A DNA stretch of 64,000 nt from assembly GCA_944325595.1 (NCBI GenBank), contig CALVAQ010000004.1:1-64000 (forward strand), in the 5' to 3' direction. Shown piece by piece: positions 16,032 through 25,630 of the stretch. How positions within the stretch are numbered: position 1 is the stretch's first letter; each line of letters starts with the position of its first letter. The stretch comes from Candidatus Gastranaerophilales bacterium (GTDB lineage Bacteria > Cyanobacteriota > Vampirovibrionia > Gastranaerophilales > Gastranaerophilaceae). The translations under genes were made by a program, and so were the position numbers. Below the pieces are notes generated by a model. It searched no databases, was not told where the DNA came from, and saw only the letters and a program-made list of their open reading frames with translations.

Positions 16032-16937
16032 TTGCAAAATACAATAAATCAGGAATTTATTACCAAACAGCACTCCAATCCGATTTTTTCAAATAAAAAA
16101 AGCGGAAATCAGGCTCTTCTTCAGTTTGTTGAAAGAAGACTCAACAAGATTTTCTTTGATGAAGTAAATTCATCCGATTCAATTTTCAAAAAAGTAAGTA
16201 ATAATGCCATCCGTAAGATGGCGTTGTTTTTATCCGGGCATATAAAAAGAGCTTGTTCCATAGGCATTGCAGGTGAAACTGCCAGCGGAAAATCAACAAT
16301 TGCCTATGATATTATCGAAACAATCCAATCTTTTGCGGATGAATATTGTATAAACAATGTTATCACCCGTTTGAATACGGATGACTATTATTATGACCGT
16401 TCTGATATGGTCAAAAAAGCCGGCAGTTTTGCAGAATTTGCAAAACACTATGATTTGGACGTGCCGGAAGCTCTTGAACTTGAGCTTATGAAAAAGCACA
16501 TAAAACAGCTTTTGTTCGGTGACACTGTATATCTTCCGAAATACGATATGTCAGGTACTGCAATCCGACGGGATAATGTTACAAAAGCCGAACCTTCAAA
16601 AATTATTATTTCAGAGGGGCTTTTCACTCTGACGGAAAAAGTTGTTGATGCTTTTGATTTCAAAATTTATGTTGATGTTTCAAGAGAAGTTCAAAAAGAA
16701 AGATTTTACAAACGTGCTCAGGAGAGAGACCTTGGCGACTCAGCAGATGAAGTATACAACAACGCATACTCAAAGGCAAAAATATATATTCACCCTACTG
16801 CATCCAAAGCAGACATTGTTCTTTCAGGAGAAGCTGACAGAGCTGCTTATAAAAGATTTATAAACAAAATACTGAGTCTCGTTGAAGAAATTCATACAGA
16901 AGAAAAGAGCGCACACGGCGTACTTTTGTCCAACTAA
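16032..16937 (+). CDS. Uridine kinase / phosphoribulokinase-family P-loop kinase
   Basis: A 301-residue protein starting at TTG after AGGAATTGAG. An N-terminal extension of about 75 residues precedes the P-loop 'GIAGETASGKSTIAYDII'. Then come 'TRLNTDDYYYDRSDM', 'FAKHYDLDVPEALELELM', 'YDMSGTAI' and 'IIISEGLFTLTEKVVDAFDF', the pattern of uridine kinase-like enzymes that phosphorylate uridine/cytidine. The substrate is inferred from the family only. It is first in a tight run with nadD, yqeK and the his fusion. Confidence 0.82.
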   Translation: MQNTINQEFITKQHSNPIFSNKKSGNQALLQFVERRLNKIFFDEVNSSDSIFKKVSNNAIRKMALFLSGHIKRACSIGIAGETASGKSTIAYDIIETIQSFADEYCINNVITRLNTDDYYYDRSDMVKKAGSFAEFAKHYDLDVPEALELELMKKHIKQLLFGDTVYLPKYDMSGTAIRRDNVTKAEPSKIIISEGLFTLTEKVVDAFDFKIYVDVSREVQKERFYKRAQERDLGDSADEVYNNAYSKAKIYIHPTASKADIVLSGEADRAAYKRFINKILSLVEEIHTEEKSAHGVLLSN

Positions 16938-16949
16938 GGAGGCAAAAAC

Positions 16950-17552
16950 ATGAAGCTGTGTTTGTTTCAGGGTACTTTCAATCCCATTCATATTGCGCAC
17001 CTGAAAATCTGTGAATACGCCAAAGAGAATTTTGATTTTGACAAAATCCTTTTAATACCTGCAGCAAAACCCCCGCACAAGGAGTTTGATGAGGCAATGT
17101 CTCAGCATAGGCTCAATATGGCGGAAATAGCTGCTAAGGATATAGATTATATTGAAGTAAGCGACATTGAATTTCAAAGAGACGGATTATCATACACTGT
17201 GCCTACGGTTGAAGAGATTTATGAAAAATATCCCGTTGAAGGAATGATAAACTTTATTATAGGAACAGATGCTTTCAAAAATATAGAAAACTGGTATGAA
17301 TCGGAAAAACTCAAAAAGATGGTCGATTTTGTCCTTTTTGTCAGAGAAGGCGAACAACAACTCAAGGAAGATGAAACATATTTGCAAAAACTCAAAGAAA
17401 AAGGCTATAATTACAGAATGATGAAGATGCCGTTTCTTGACATATCATCTACACAGATAAGAAAAAATATTCACAACAGTGTGCCGATAAGAGCACTTGT
17501 TCCTCAAGGAGTGGAAAAATACATTGACAAATATGGCTTATACAGAAATTAA
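16950..17552 (+). CDS. nadD: Nicotinate-nucleotide adenylyltransferase
   Basis: A 200-residue cytosolic enzyme of NAD synthesis (nicotinate mononucleotide + ATP). The nucleotidyltransferase signature 'FQGTFNPIHIAHL' is at 7-19, with 'LIPAAKPPHK', 'FIIGTDAFKNIENWYE' and the C-terminal 'ISSTQIRKNI'. AAGGAGG lies 7 bp before the ATG. Its 3' end overlaps yqeK by 20 bp, the usual nadD-yqeK arrangement. Confidence 0.96.
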   Translation: MKLCLFQGTFNPIHIAHLKICEYAKENFDFDKILLIPAAKPPHKEFDEAMSQHRLNMAEIAAKDIDYIEVSDIEFQRDGLSYTVPTVEEIYEKYPVEGMINFIIGTDAFKNIENWYESEKLKKMVDFVLFVREGEQQLKEDETYLQKLKEKGYNYRMMKMPFLDISSTQIRKNIHNSVPIRALVPQGVEKYIDKYGLYRN

Positions 17553-18126
17553 TATAGAAGAAATTCAAAACTGGCTGAAAGAAAATTTATATGAAGAAAG
17601 ATACATTCACTCCTTGGGCGTAATGGAAGCGGCTGTCGAACTTGCACAGATGTTTAATTTGGATGTCGAAAAAGCCAAAATTACGGGTCTTTTGCACGAT
17701 GCGGCAAAATGTTTTTCAAACGAAAAATTATTGGAAATCATTCATTCTCACATCCCCGAAGTACATGATTGTGAATTGTTAAACTACAAAACACTGCATG
17801 CGCCGGTCAGTGCATATCTTGCTAAAGAAAAATTCGGTATTAACGACAGAGAAATTCTTGATGCTATCAGATGGCACACACTGGGCAGATGTAATATGTC
17901 TGTTTTTGAAAAGATTATATTCCTTGCTGACAAAATTGAAGCAAGAACCAGAGACAAAGAATTTCGACATCAATGCTTGGAACTATTGAAAGAAGAGAAC
18001 GGGTTAAACAAAGCACTATTCAAGTGTTTTGAAGCTACAATAAAGAGCCTTGTAGACAGAAGACTGGCAATTTGTCATATTACAATAGATGTTTACAACG
18101 AACTTTTAGAAGAAATCACTGAATAA
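17533..18126 (+). CDS. yqeK: YqeK-type HD-domain hydrolase
   Basis: A 197-residue HD phosphohydrolase. Metal ligands are visible as His40 of 'YIHSLGVMEAA', the pair in 'GLLHDAAKC' and 'AIRWHTLG'. Members of this family beside nadD are diadenosine tetraphosphatases (Ap4A to two ADP). The start ATG lies inside the end of nadD. Followed 13 bp later by the his fusion gene. Confidence 0.9.
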   Translation: MAYTEINIEEIQNWLKENLYEERYIHSLGVMEAAVELAQMFNLDVEKAKITGLLHDAAKCFSNEKLLEIIHSHIPEVHDCELLNYKTLHAPVSAYLAKEKFGINDREILDAIRWHTLGRCNMSVFEKIIFLADKIEARTRDKEFRHQCLELLKEENGLNKALFKCFEATIKSLVDRRLAICHITIDVYNELLEEITE

Positions 18127-18139
18127 AGGAAATTTATAA

Positions 18140-19366
18140 ATGATAATTCCAAGCATAGATTTGATGAACGGAAAAGCTGTCCAGCTCAGACAGGGTATGG
18201 AAAAAGTTCTTGAAAGAGAAGATGTTCTTGAGCTGGCAAAATATTATGGAAGATTTGGCGAAATTGCAGTAATAGATATTGATGCAGCAGTCGGAAACGG
18301 CAACAATGAAGCACTTATAAAACAAATCTGTAAAATCGCCTCATGTCGTGTAGGCGGCGGTATCAGGGATGTGGACAAAGCAAAAAGAATGCTCGCAAAC
18401 GGTGCCAAAAAAATAATCATAGGTACGGCTGCCGATGAAGCGTTTCTTTCAAAACTGCCAAAAGACAGAGTTCTTGTTGCTATAGATGCAAAAGACGGAA
18501 AAATAGCTACTCACGGATGGACAAAATTCAGCGACAGCACGCCTATGGAGTTTGTAAGAAGATTTAATCATATTTGTTCCGGCTTTTTGTACACAATAGT
18601 TGAAAAAGAAGGAATGATGGCAGGCACTGATTTAAATGCCATCAAGGAAATCAGAAACGCTACAACAAAAGAACTCGTTGCTGCTGGAGGAATCAGTACT
18701 GTCGAAGAAATAGTTCAATTGCAAAAAATGAATGTTTCCACACAGCTGGGTATGTGTATTTATACAAATCAGGTATCTTTGGAAGATGCATTTTGCAAGT
18801 GTCTCGATTTTGAAAAAAGATTCGGTTATCTGCCGACGGTTGTGCAGGACTATGACACAAAACAGGTGCTCATGCTTGCATATTCAACGCCTGAATCTGT
18901 TACACAGGCGCTTAAAACAGGGCTGGGTACTTATTTTAGCAGAAGCAGAAACAAAATCTGGGTCAAGGGTGAATCTTCCGGCAATACGCAGGAGCTTGTA
19001 ACGGCACGTTTTGACTGTGATATGGATGCAATATTGTTTGTTGTAAAACAGAGAGGAAATGCCTGCCACCTCGGGCGATATTCCTGTTTTGGCGACAAAG
19101 AGTTTTCTATAAATGAATTGTATAATTTGCTTTTGGACAGAAAAAGACTTCTTCCTGACAACTCGTTTACGACAAAACTTTTCAATGATGAATTTTACTT
19201 AAAAAGAAAAATTATGGAAGAAGCATTTGAATCCGTAAACTTTGAAAAAGGCGACGGACTTGAATGGGAAGCTGCTGATTTGACATACTTTATGCTTACG
19301 TTTATGGCAATGCACAATATTACACCGCAGGATATTCTGAACAATCTCGCAAGCAGGACAAAATAG
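18140..19366 (+). CDS. HisA-HisI-HisE fusion protein
   Basis: A 408-residue fusion of three histidine-biosynthesis steps. Residues 1 to about 228 are HisA (ProFAR isomerase): Asp7 in IPSIDLMNG, 'CRVGGGIRD', Asp116 in VAIDAKDG, 'ELVAAGGIS'. Residues about 229-320 are HisI (PR-AMP cyclohydrolase): 'GTYFSRSRNKIWVKGESSG', zinc ligands in DCDMD (292-296), Cys309 and Cys316. Residues about 325-408 are HisE (PR-ATP pyrophosphohydrolase): 'RKRLLPDNSFTTKLF' and 'KIMEEAFE'. Together they turn PR-ATP into PRFAR. No other his gene is nearby. HisI-HisE fusion is common; I do not know HisA joined in front as a common form. Confidence 0.93.
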   Translation: MIIPSIDLMNGKAVQLRQGMEKVLEREDVLELAKYYGRFGEIAVIDIDAAVGNGNNEALIKQICKIASCRVGGGIRDVDKAKRMLANGAKKIIIGTAADEAFLSKLPKDRVLVAIDAKDGKIATHGWTKFSDSTPMEFVRRFNHICSGFLYTIVEKEGMMAGTDLNAIKEIRNATTKELVAAGGISTVEEIVQLQKMNVSTQLGMCIYTNQVSLEDAFCKCLDFEKRFGYLPTVVQDYDTKQVLMLAYSTPESVTQALKTGLGTYFSRSRNKIWVKGESSGNTQELVTARFDCDMDAILFVVKQRGNACHLGRYSCFGDKEFSINELYNLLLDRKRLLPDNSFTTKLFNDEFYLKRKIMEEAFESVNFEKGDGLEWEAADLTYFMLTFMAMHNITPQDILNNLASRTK

Positions 19367-19390
19367 AGAATCTTAGTTAAAAGTTAAATC

Positions 19391-20434
19391 CTAATCTTTA
19401 TTTTTGCTTGCCAGATAGCTCAAAACAAGCATAATCACGGAAATCAAAACCGCATACATAAAGAATTTTAAAGAAGCACCGACAAGAAAACTTGCTATTG
19501 CTCCGGAAATTGTTGCAATGGAAGCAAGTATCAGCACTGTTTGATTTTGTGAAAAACCTCTGTGCAGCAGTTTGTGATGTAAATGTTCTGCATCAGGCGT
19601 GAAGGGCGAAACCCCTTTTGCTATTCTTCGAAGGGAAGAAAAGGTGATATCAATAATCGGGACCGACAGAATGAAAAACGGTACAAACATTGTCAAAGCG
19701 GCTGATTTCATAACCCCCGTAATCGAAAGAGTTGCAAGCAGGAACCCTGCGAACAATGCACCGGAATCCCCCATAAAAATTTTTGCCGGATGAAAATTGT
19801 ATGTCAAAAATGCAAGCATAGAACCGGCAAGAATAAATGCAATGAGTGCACTGATTGCATTTGTCGGTGTCATAGCCACTGCGGTAAGTCCGAGAGTAAC
19901 TGCACTAATAGTCACAATTGAACCTGCAAGACCGTCCACACCGTCAATAAAATTCAAAGCATTGCTGATACCGACAATCCACAATATTGTGACTATATAT
20001 GAAACGACAATTCCCAGATGTATAGGTTCTCCGAACGGATTGTATATCGTATCAACGCTTATTCCGAGGAAGAAAACAATCGAGGCAACTGCAATCTGTA
20101 TCATCAATTTGAATTTTGCGTTCAAACCGTAAACATCATCAACCAGTCCGAGCAAAAACATCAAGGAACTTCCCAGAAGAATCCCTGAAAGTAACTTTCC
20201 GTATGGATAATAGCTTAATATAACCAGCAGCAAAAACGTAAGCATTGCGCTTGACCAGATAGCAATACCGCCGAGTCTTGCTATGGGACCATGGTGTATT
20301 TTTCGTTCATTCGGTTTGTCTACCAGATTGTTTTTCTTGGCAAAATATATGACAAAGGGCATAATGAAAAATCCGAGAAGATATGACATTATTGCGCCTA
20401 ATATATGAGCATCGGAAAGTTTTAGTGATATCAT
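19391..20434 (-). CDS. Polyprenyl-phosphate glycosyl-1-phosphate transferase (WecA/TagO/MraY family)
   Basis: A 347-residue integral membrane enzyme with about ten helices. Family motifs are 'VDKPNERKIHHGPIARLGG' (45-65), 'LGLVDDVYGLNAKFKL', 'NALNFIDGVDGLAG', 'IFMGDSGALFAGFLLA' and the HLHHKLLHRG loop. These enzymes load GlcNAc-1-P or a related sugar phosphate on undecaprenyl phosphate to start O-antigen, teichoic acid or enterobacterial antigen chains. It lies 10 bp after glyA on the same strand and is probably cotranscribed with it. Typing as WecA rather than TagO is not possible. Confidence 0.9.
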   Translation of the reverse strand: MISLKLSDAHILGAIMSYLLGFFIMPFVIYFAKKNNLVDKPNERKIHHGPIARLGGIAIWSSAMLTFLLLVILSYYPYGKLLSGILLGSSLMFLLGLVDDVYGLNAKFKLMIQIAVASIVFFLGISVDTIYNPFGEPIHLGIVVSYIVTILWIVGISNALNFIDGVDGLAGSIVTISAVTLGLTAVAMTPTNAISALIAFILAGSMLAFLTYNFHPAKIFMGDSGALFAGFLLATLSITGVMKSAALTMFVPFFILSVPIIDITFSSLRRIAKGVSPFTPDAEHLHHKLLHRGFSQNQTVLILASIATISGAIASFLVGASLKFFMYAVLISVIMLVLSYLASKNKD

Positions 20435-20444
20435 TTTTTATCCT

Positions 20445-21689
20445 TTACATATTCGGGTACAACGGATATTTTTTGCAGAGTTTCAAAGAACGTTCTCTCA
20501 GATTTGAAAGAGCAATTTCGTTGTCAGATGCAATAACTGCACCTGCAATAATTTTTGCAACTTCCGCCATATCTTCTTCTTTGAAACCTCTTGTTGTTAC
20601 TGCAGCCGCTCCGAGTCTGACACCGCTTGTTACAAAGGGGCTTTGCGGGTCATTCGGTACGGTATTTTTATTTGCCGTAATACCAACTTTTTCCAGAACG
20701 TTTGCAATATCCTTACCGGTTTTGTTAAGTCTGCGAAGGTCAAGTGTCATAAGGTGATTTTCGGTGCATCCGCCGACAATATCCATACCTTCATCAATCA
20801 ATCCGTTTGCCAGTGCTTTTGCATTTTTTACAATCTGAGCGGCATATTCTTTGAAGGAAGGTTCAAGAGCTTCTTTCAAAGCAATAGCTTTGCCTGCAAT
20901 TATGTGTTCCAAAGGACCGCCTTGCATACCTGGGAAAACGGCTTTGTCTATGCCTGCAGCGTGCTCCGCATCGCACATGATGATTCCGCCTCTCGGACCT
21001 CTGAGTGTTTTGTGTGTCGTAGTTGTAATAAAGTGGGCATATCCTGCAGGAGAAGGGTGCACACCGCCTGCAACCAGTGCTGCAATATGCGCAATGTCTG
21101 CCATCAAATATGCGCCGACCGAGTCGGCAATCTCCCTGAAACGTTTAAAATCAATGATTTTTGAGTAATTGCTTGCCCCTGCAATAATCATTTTGGGTTT
21201 GCATTCTTTTGCAAGTCTTTCCACTTCATCGTAGTCAATACAGCCGTCTTCATTCACACCGTAGCTTACAATATTGTAATTCATTCCGGAAAAGTTAACA
21301 GGAGAACCGTGAGAGAGGTGACCGCCGTTAGACAAATCCATACTCAATACGGTATCACCCATTTTTAATGCATACAAAAATACTGCCATATTTGCCTGAG
21401 CACCGCTGTGCGGCTGAACATTGGCATGTTCCACGCCAAAGAGTTTTTTGCAGCGCTCCTGTGCCAGTTCTTCTATAACATCGACATTCTCACACCCGTT
21501 ATAAAATCTTTTGTGAGGTTTTCCTTCGGCATATTTGTTTGTAAGAACAGAGCCGCAGGCTGCCATAACAGCCGGAGATGTAAAATTTTCACTTGCAATC
21601 AATTCGATTGTATTTTGTTGTCTTTCAAGTTCTTTTGCAATAGCCTCTGCTACTTCCGGATCCGTTTGTTTTATTATATCCAATTCCAT
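20445..21689 (-). CDS. glyA: Serine hydroxymethyltransferase
   Basis: A 414-residue PLP enzyme converting serine and tetrahydrofolate to glycine and methylene-THF. Visible marks: '[19 protein letters not shown]' near 33, '[11 protein letters not shown]', and the PLP-lysine region '[15 protein letters not shown]'. Length is normal. The start ATG is preceded by GGAGAATAG. It is divergent from the helicase gene. Confidence 0.98.
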   Translation of the reverse strand: MELDIIKQTDPEVAEAIAKELERQQNTIELIASENFTSPAVMAACGSVLTNKYAEGKPHKRFYNGCENVDVIEELAQERCKKLFGVEHANVQPHSGAQANMAVFLYALKMGDTVLSMDLSNGGHLSHGSPVNFSGMNYNIVSYGVNEDGCIDYDEVERLAKECKPKMIIAGASNYSKIIDFKRFREIADSVGAYLMADIAHIAALVAGGVHPSPAGYAHFITTTTHKTLRGPRGGIIMCDAEHAAGIDKAVFPGMQGGPLEHIIAGKAIALKEALEPSFKEYAAQIVKNAKALANGLIDEGMDIVGGCTENHLMTLDLRRLNKTGKDIANVLEKVGITANKNTVPNDPQSPFVTSGVRLGAAAVTTRGFKEEDMAEVAKIIAGAVIASDNEIALSNLRERSLKLCKKYPLYPNM

Positions 21690-21808
21690 CTCTATTCTCC
21701 TACCCTAATCCACTTTCATAATTTTACAACACGGAAAAAAGCATGTGAAATATGTTACACATTTCGTCTCAAAACAACAATAATGGTAAAATCGATACGG
21801 AGAGAAAA

Positions 21809-24800
21809 ATGCTGATACAGGGTTCATCACAAACAAACAGAACAAACATGCTGATAAATGAATACTGCGATATGCTGAATTCGGGCATACCGGCGGGAGA
21901 AATACTTGTTCTTGTGCAAAATTCATACAAAAAAGACTTTTTTGTAAATGAAGTAAAGAGCCGTTTGAGCATAAATCATTTTGAAAATCCTCAGATTTTT
22001 ACGTTTAACGGGCTTTGCTATAACACAATTCAAAACAACTGGCCCTTGATTGAAAATACGATAAAGACAGGACAAACTTCCGTAAATCCTCATTTAACCG
22101 GACTTGAAATTTCGCAGTTCTTTTTTAAACACGCAATAAAAGAAGCGGGATTTAAAGATTACAATTCAAAAATTAATCTTATTCACCAGATGTTCAGGCG
22201 AAATTCTCTTATTGTAAACAACAATCTTTCAGACAATGATGTAGAAATGCGCTCAAAAATTCTGAACGAAGTTTTTGCGGCGGATGCAAAAACTGCAATA
22301 GATATTTTTAAAAAGCGTACAATAGAATACCGCTGTTTTGATTACATCAGGCAGGTCAGTGTTTTTAAATATTTATACAAAAATTTTGACTGTTTTAAAG
22401 ATACAAAATATCTTTTCCTTGATGATGCGGATGAAATTACACCTGCGGAATTCGATTTTCTAAAGTATATCAAACCGCAGTTAAAAGAGGTTTTTATCGG
22501 ATACGACAGATACGGTTCTTCAAGACTGGGCTTTTTAAATACGGATACAAAAACAATAGACAAGCTGGAACGGTTCTTTGAAAAAGAGGAAATAAAAAAT
22601 CTTGACGAACGTAAAACCGGCAAAAAACCTGATGAGATTTTGTCTTTTGTAAGACGGCTTGAAATGATAGAAAAAGCACTGGAAAGAGTTCAAAATCTGA
22701 TTTCGTCCGGAGTAAAAGCGCATGATATATGTATAATAACTCCCGAGATTGATAAATCTCTAAAATTCAGCGTAAAAGAAAAATTTGAACCTGCAGAAAT
22801 CGGGTACCGGTTTCTCTCGGGAAGCGAAAAACTTTCTTCTGACAAGACTGTGAAAAATATCATAACTCTTCTAAAACTGTCGCTTGAATCAAAAGAAGAC
22901 ATATACACAGTTCGTCCGCTTTTGAATGAGATGCTCAATATTCCACTCAAATATTGCTTGAAATTTGTTGAAAATTATAAACAAAAAGGAGTTTTTGAAT
23001 TTGTCGATCTTGGCAGCGAAATATATAACAACAAACTCAAAAAACTGATTGAAGTCGTTGAAAAAATAAAAGACAAAAATATGACACTCAGGGAAAAAAT
23101 ATCTGTTATATATAGCGATGTTTTAAATATTGATGAAAGACAAACAGATTGTGAAAAGCTGAACTTTTTTATAAAACAAGTTTCAGATTTTGAGGAGGTT
23201 TTTGAAAAACTTTCAAAAAACAGAACTTTTCAAAATTCCGTAATTACCCAGATAGAAAACTCTATCATCTCCGAAAATCCGTCTTCCGCACCGGAAATCA
23301 GAGAAGGCGAGGTTATTATAGCAACGGCGCAAAAAATCATAGACTTTTCTATAAAAACGAAATACCAGATATGGCTGGATTCGGGTTCTTCTCAGTGGGT
23401 AAAAGACGATTTCGGTACACTCTATAATGCGTGGGTGTTTCAAAAATCCTGGGACAAAGAAACCTTTACCTATGAAGACAACATTGACCTTTCCAAACTA
23501 AAAATACAAAAAATGCTCAGAAAACTCTCTCTTCTTGTCTCGGAAAAAATACTTGCTTTCTCTTGTATATATGATTCTCTGGGCAACGAAAATATCGGCG
23601 GTTTGAGCGAATTTATTACAGATACGGAAGCAGAACAACTGTCAATTGATTTTAATTTCTCTTTTATTCCGAGACAAGATCAAAAACCTGTTCTTGAATA
23701 CAACCAAGGTAAAATGGCTGTGACGGCAGTTCCGGGTGCGGGAAAAACAACAATTCTGCTTGCACTGATTATAAAAATGCTGGAACAGGGTATAAAAAGC
23801 GAAAATATATTTGTTGTAACATACATGGAATCTGCAGCGAGAAACTTTAGGGAAAGAATTAAATCCGCCTGCCCGTCTCTTGAGAAGCTGCCAAATATTT
23901 CAACAATTCACGGGCTTGCTCTTCGTATTTTGAAAGAGAATTCAAACTTTGTAAAAGCAGGTCTGGACGAAGATTTTGAAATCTGCGATGACAACCGGAG
24001 ACAAAAAATCATAAGAGAATTGCTCTCAAAACTCAATATTTCGCAGGAGGACTTTGACAAATATCAAAGTGCAATTACTTCATTAAAACTTTCGAATACG
24101 GAAAAAATAGCGTATACAAAAGACAAAGAGCTTCAAAAATTTATAAAATTTTATCACACATACAATTTGTATCTGAAAAACAGAAACATAATCGATTATG
24201 ACGATATGCTTTTGTACAGCGTGCAAATATTAAAACAGAACCCGCAGATAGCACAGTACTACCGGAATATTTGCAAATATATTATAGAAGACGAGGCACA
24301 GGACTCTTCCGTAATTCAGCAGGAGCTTTTGAATATTCTCAGTGCCAAACACAAAAATTTGATTCGCTGCGGAGACATAAATCAGTCTATAACAACAACT
24401 TTTACAAATACCGATTTAGACGGGTTCAAAAACTTTGTCAAAAACTCAAAAAATGTAACAATGGATTATTCTCAAAGATGCGCAAAAGATATTTATAATT
24501 TGGCAAACAGTCTTGTTGAAACTTCAAAGAAAGAACCTGATTTTCAGAATGCGTTTTTCGATATAAAAATGAAAGAAGTCGAAGGCAAAAACCCTAAAAA
24601 CAAAAATGCTCTCAAATGTGCTATATTCGAAAATTACAATCAGGAACGCTCTTATCTGCTTGAGCAAATCAGAAAAGTATTTTCTGCTGAGCCTGATGCT
24701 TCAATTGCAATACTGCTTCGAAACAACTATCAAATTGACGAGTATTCAAACTATTTTGCAAACTTCGGCTACAACGTAGTTACAAGAAGTGATGTGTTAA

Positions 24801-25630
24801 ACAGGCAGCCTGCTTTTGTTTTGATATTTTCACTTCTGAAATTCTGTACACATCCCTGGAGGAATGAAACTGTCATTGAAACGGCAAAAGTGCTTAAAGA
24901 ACAAAAACTTTTGAATATATCGCAAAAAGATATAGAATACCTGAACGGACTAAAAACACCGTTTGTTCTGCAAAAACAGGATGAAATACCAGGCGAAACA
25001 CTATCCAAACTGCTATGGGATTTGACATACTGGCTTGAAAATTCTTCTCTCGAAACCGAGGAGTTTGCTCAAAAAGCAGGGAGTTATTATTACAATTCAG
25101 AAATTGAAAAATCGAACGTATATCTTTGCGCCCAGCTGTTCAAAGTCTTTGAAACCCAATACCCGCAAAGAGAAGCAATGATTGAAAAAATTGAGCAGGC
25201 AGCCCAAAGACCTGCAGGTTCAAAGTTTAAGTTTTTTACACCGCAAGAAGAAACCTCCTGCAAAACAGGCGGTTCTATTCAGATAATGACATTTCACAAG
25301 TCAAAAGGCGATGAGTTTGATTATGTTTTTATTCCAAACTTTAGCGAAGATATGCTGCATCTCGATAAAAATAAAATAAAAATTAAATCAAAAGAACGGT
25401 TTCAAGAAGCGGTGAAAGCATTAAACTTAAACTACAGGAAAAAAGATGAAGAAAGCCAAAAACTGTTTCAACTGGAAGAAAATCTTCGTCTTATATACGT
25501 AGCAATAACAAGAGCACGCAAAAGACTGTTCATTACATGTGCACAGAAATACAGGAAAAATTCAAAAGCAGAACCGTCAGTTCTTTTTGAAAAGCTGACA
25601 GAGCTTTTAGAGGCGCAAAATGTTAAATAA
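21809..25630 (+). CDS. Two-headed UvrD/AddA-type helicase (inactive N-terminal and active C-terminal motor)
   Basis: A 1273-residue protein. The C-terminal half is an active SF1 helicase: Walker A 'TAVPGAGKTTILL' near 642, motif II 'YIIEDEAQDSS' near 824, 'IRCGDINQSIT', 'IMTFHKSKGDEFDYVF' near 1159 and 'YVAITRARKRL' near 1229. Residues 1 to about 330 repeat the same layout in decayed form: the Walker A position reads QGSSQTNRTN without GKT, motif II is LDDADEI (about 204), and 'VFIGYDRYGSSRLGF' replaces motif III. This resembles an AddB-like dead motor fused to an AddA-like live one. The ATG follows CGGAGAGAAAA; a start 19 codons upstream has no ribosome-binding site. The nuclease gene overlaps its end by 11 bp. 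Confidence 0.88.
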   Translation: MLIQGSSQTNRTNMLINEYCDMLNSGIPAGEILVLVQNSYKKDFFVNEVKSRLSINHFENPQIFTFNGLCYNTIQNNWPLIENTIKTGQTSVNPHLTGLEISQFFFKHAIKEAGFKDYNSKINLIHQMFRRNSLIVNNNLSDNDVEMRSKILNEVFAADAKTAIDIFKKRTIEYRCFDYIRQVSVFKYLYKNFDCFKDTKYLFLDDADEITPAEFDFLKYIKPQLKEVFIGYDRYGSSRLGFLNTDTKTIDKLERFFEKEEIKNLDERKTGKKPDEILSFVRRLEMIEKALERVQNLISSGVKAHDICIITPEIDKSLKFSVKEKFEPAEIGYRFLSGSEKLSSDKTVKNIITLLKLSLESKEDIYTVRPLLNEMLNIPLKYCLKFVENYKQKGVFEFVDLGSEIYNNKLKKLIEVVEKIKDKNMTLREKISVIYSDVLNIDERQTDCEKLNFFIKQVSDFEEVFEKLSKNRTFQNSVITQIENSIISENPSSAPEIREGEVIIATAQKIIDFSIKTKYQIWLDSGSSQWVKDDFGTLYNAWVFQKSWDKETFTYEDNIDLSKLKIQKMLRKLSLLVSEKILAFSCIYDSLGNENIGGLSEFITDTEAEQLSIDFNFSFIPRQDQKPVLEYNQGKMAVTAVPGAGKTTILLALIIKMLEQGIKSENIFVVTYMESAARNFRERIKSACPSLEKLPNISTIHGLALRILKENSNFVKAGLDEDFEICDDNRRQKIIRELLSKLNISQEDFDKYQSAITSLKLSNTEKIAYTKDKELQKFIKFYHTYNLYLKNRNIIDYDDMLLYSVQILKQNPQIAQYYRNICKYIIEDEAQDSSVIQQELLNILSAKHKNLIRCGDINQSITTTFTNTDLDGFKNFVKNSKNVTMDYSQRCAKDIYNLANSLVETSKKEPDFQNAFFDIKMKEVEGKNPKNKNALKCAIFENYNQERSYLLEQIRKVFSAEPDASIAILLRNNYQIDEYSNYFANFGYNVVTRSDVLNRQPAFVLIFSLLKFCTHPWRNETVIETAKVLKEQKLLNISQKDIEYLNGLKTPFVLQKQDEIPGETLSKLLWDLTYWLENSSLETEEFAQKAGSYYYNSEIEKSNVYLCAQLFKVFETQYPQREAMIEKIEQAAQRPAGSKFKFFTPQEETSCKTGGSIQIMTFHKSKGDEFDYVFIPNFSEDMLHLDKNKIKIKSKERFQEAVKALNLNYRKKDEESQKLFQLEENLRLIYVAITRARKRLFITCAQKYRKNSKAEPSVLFEKLTELLEAQNVK

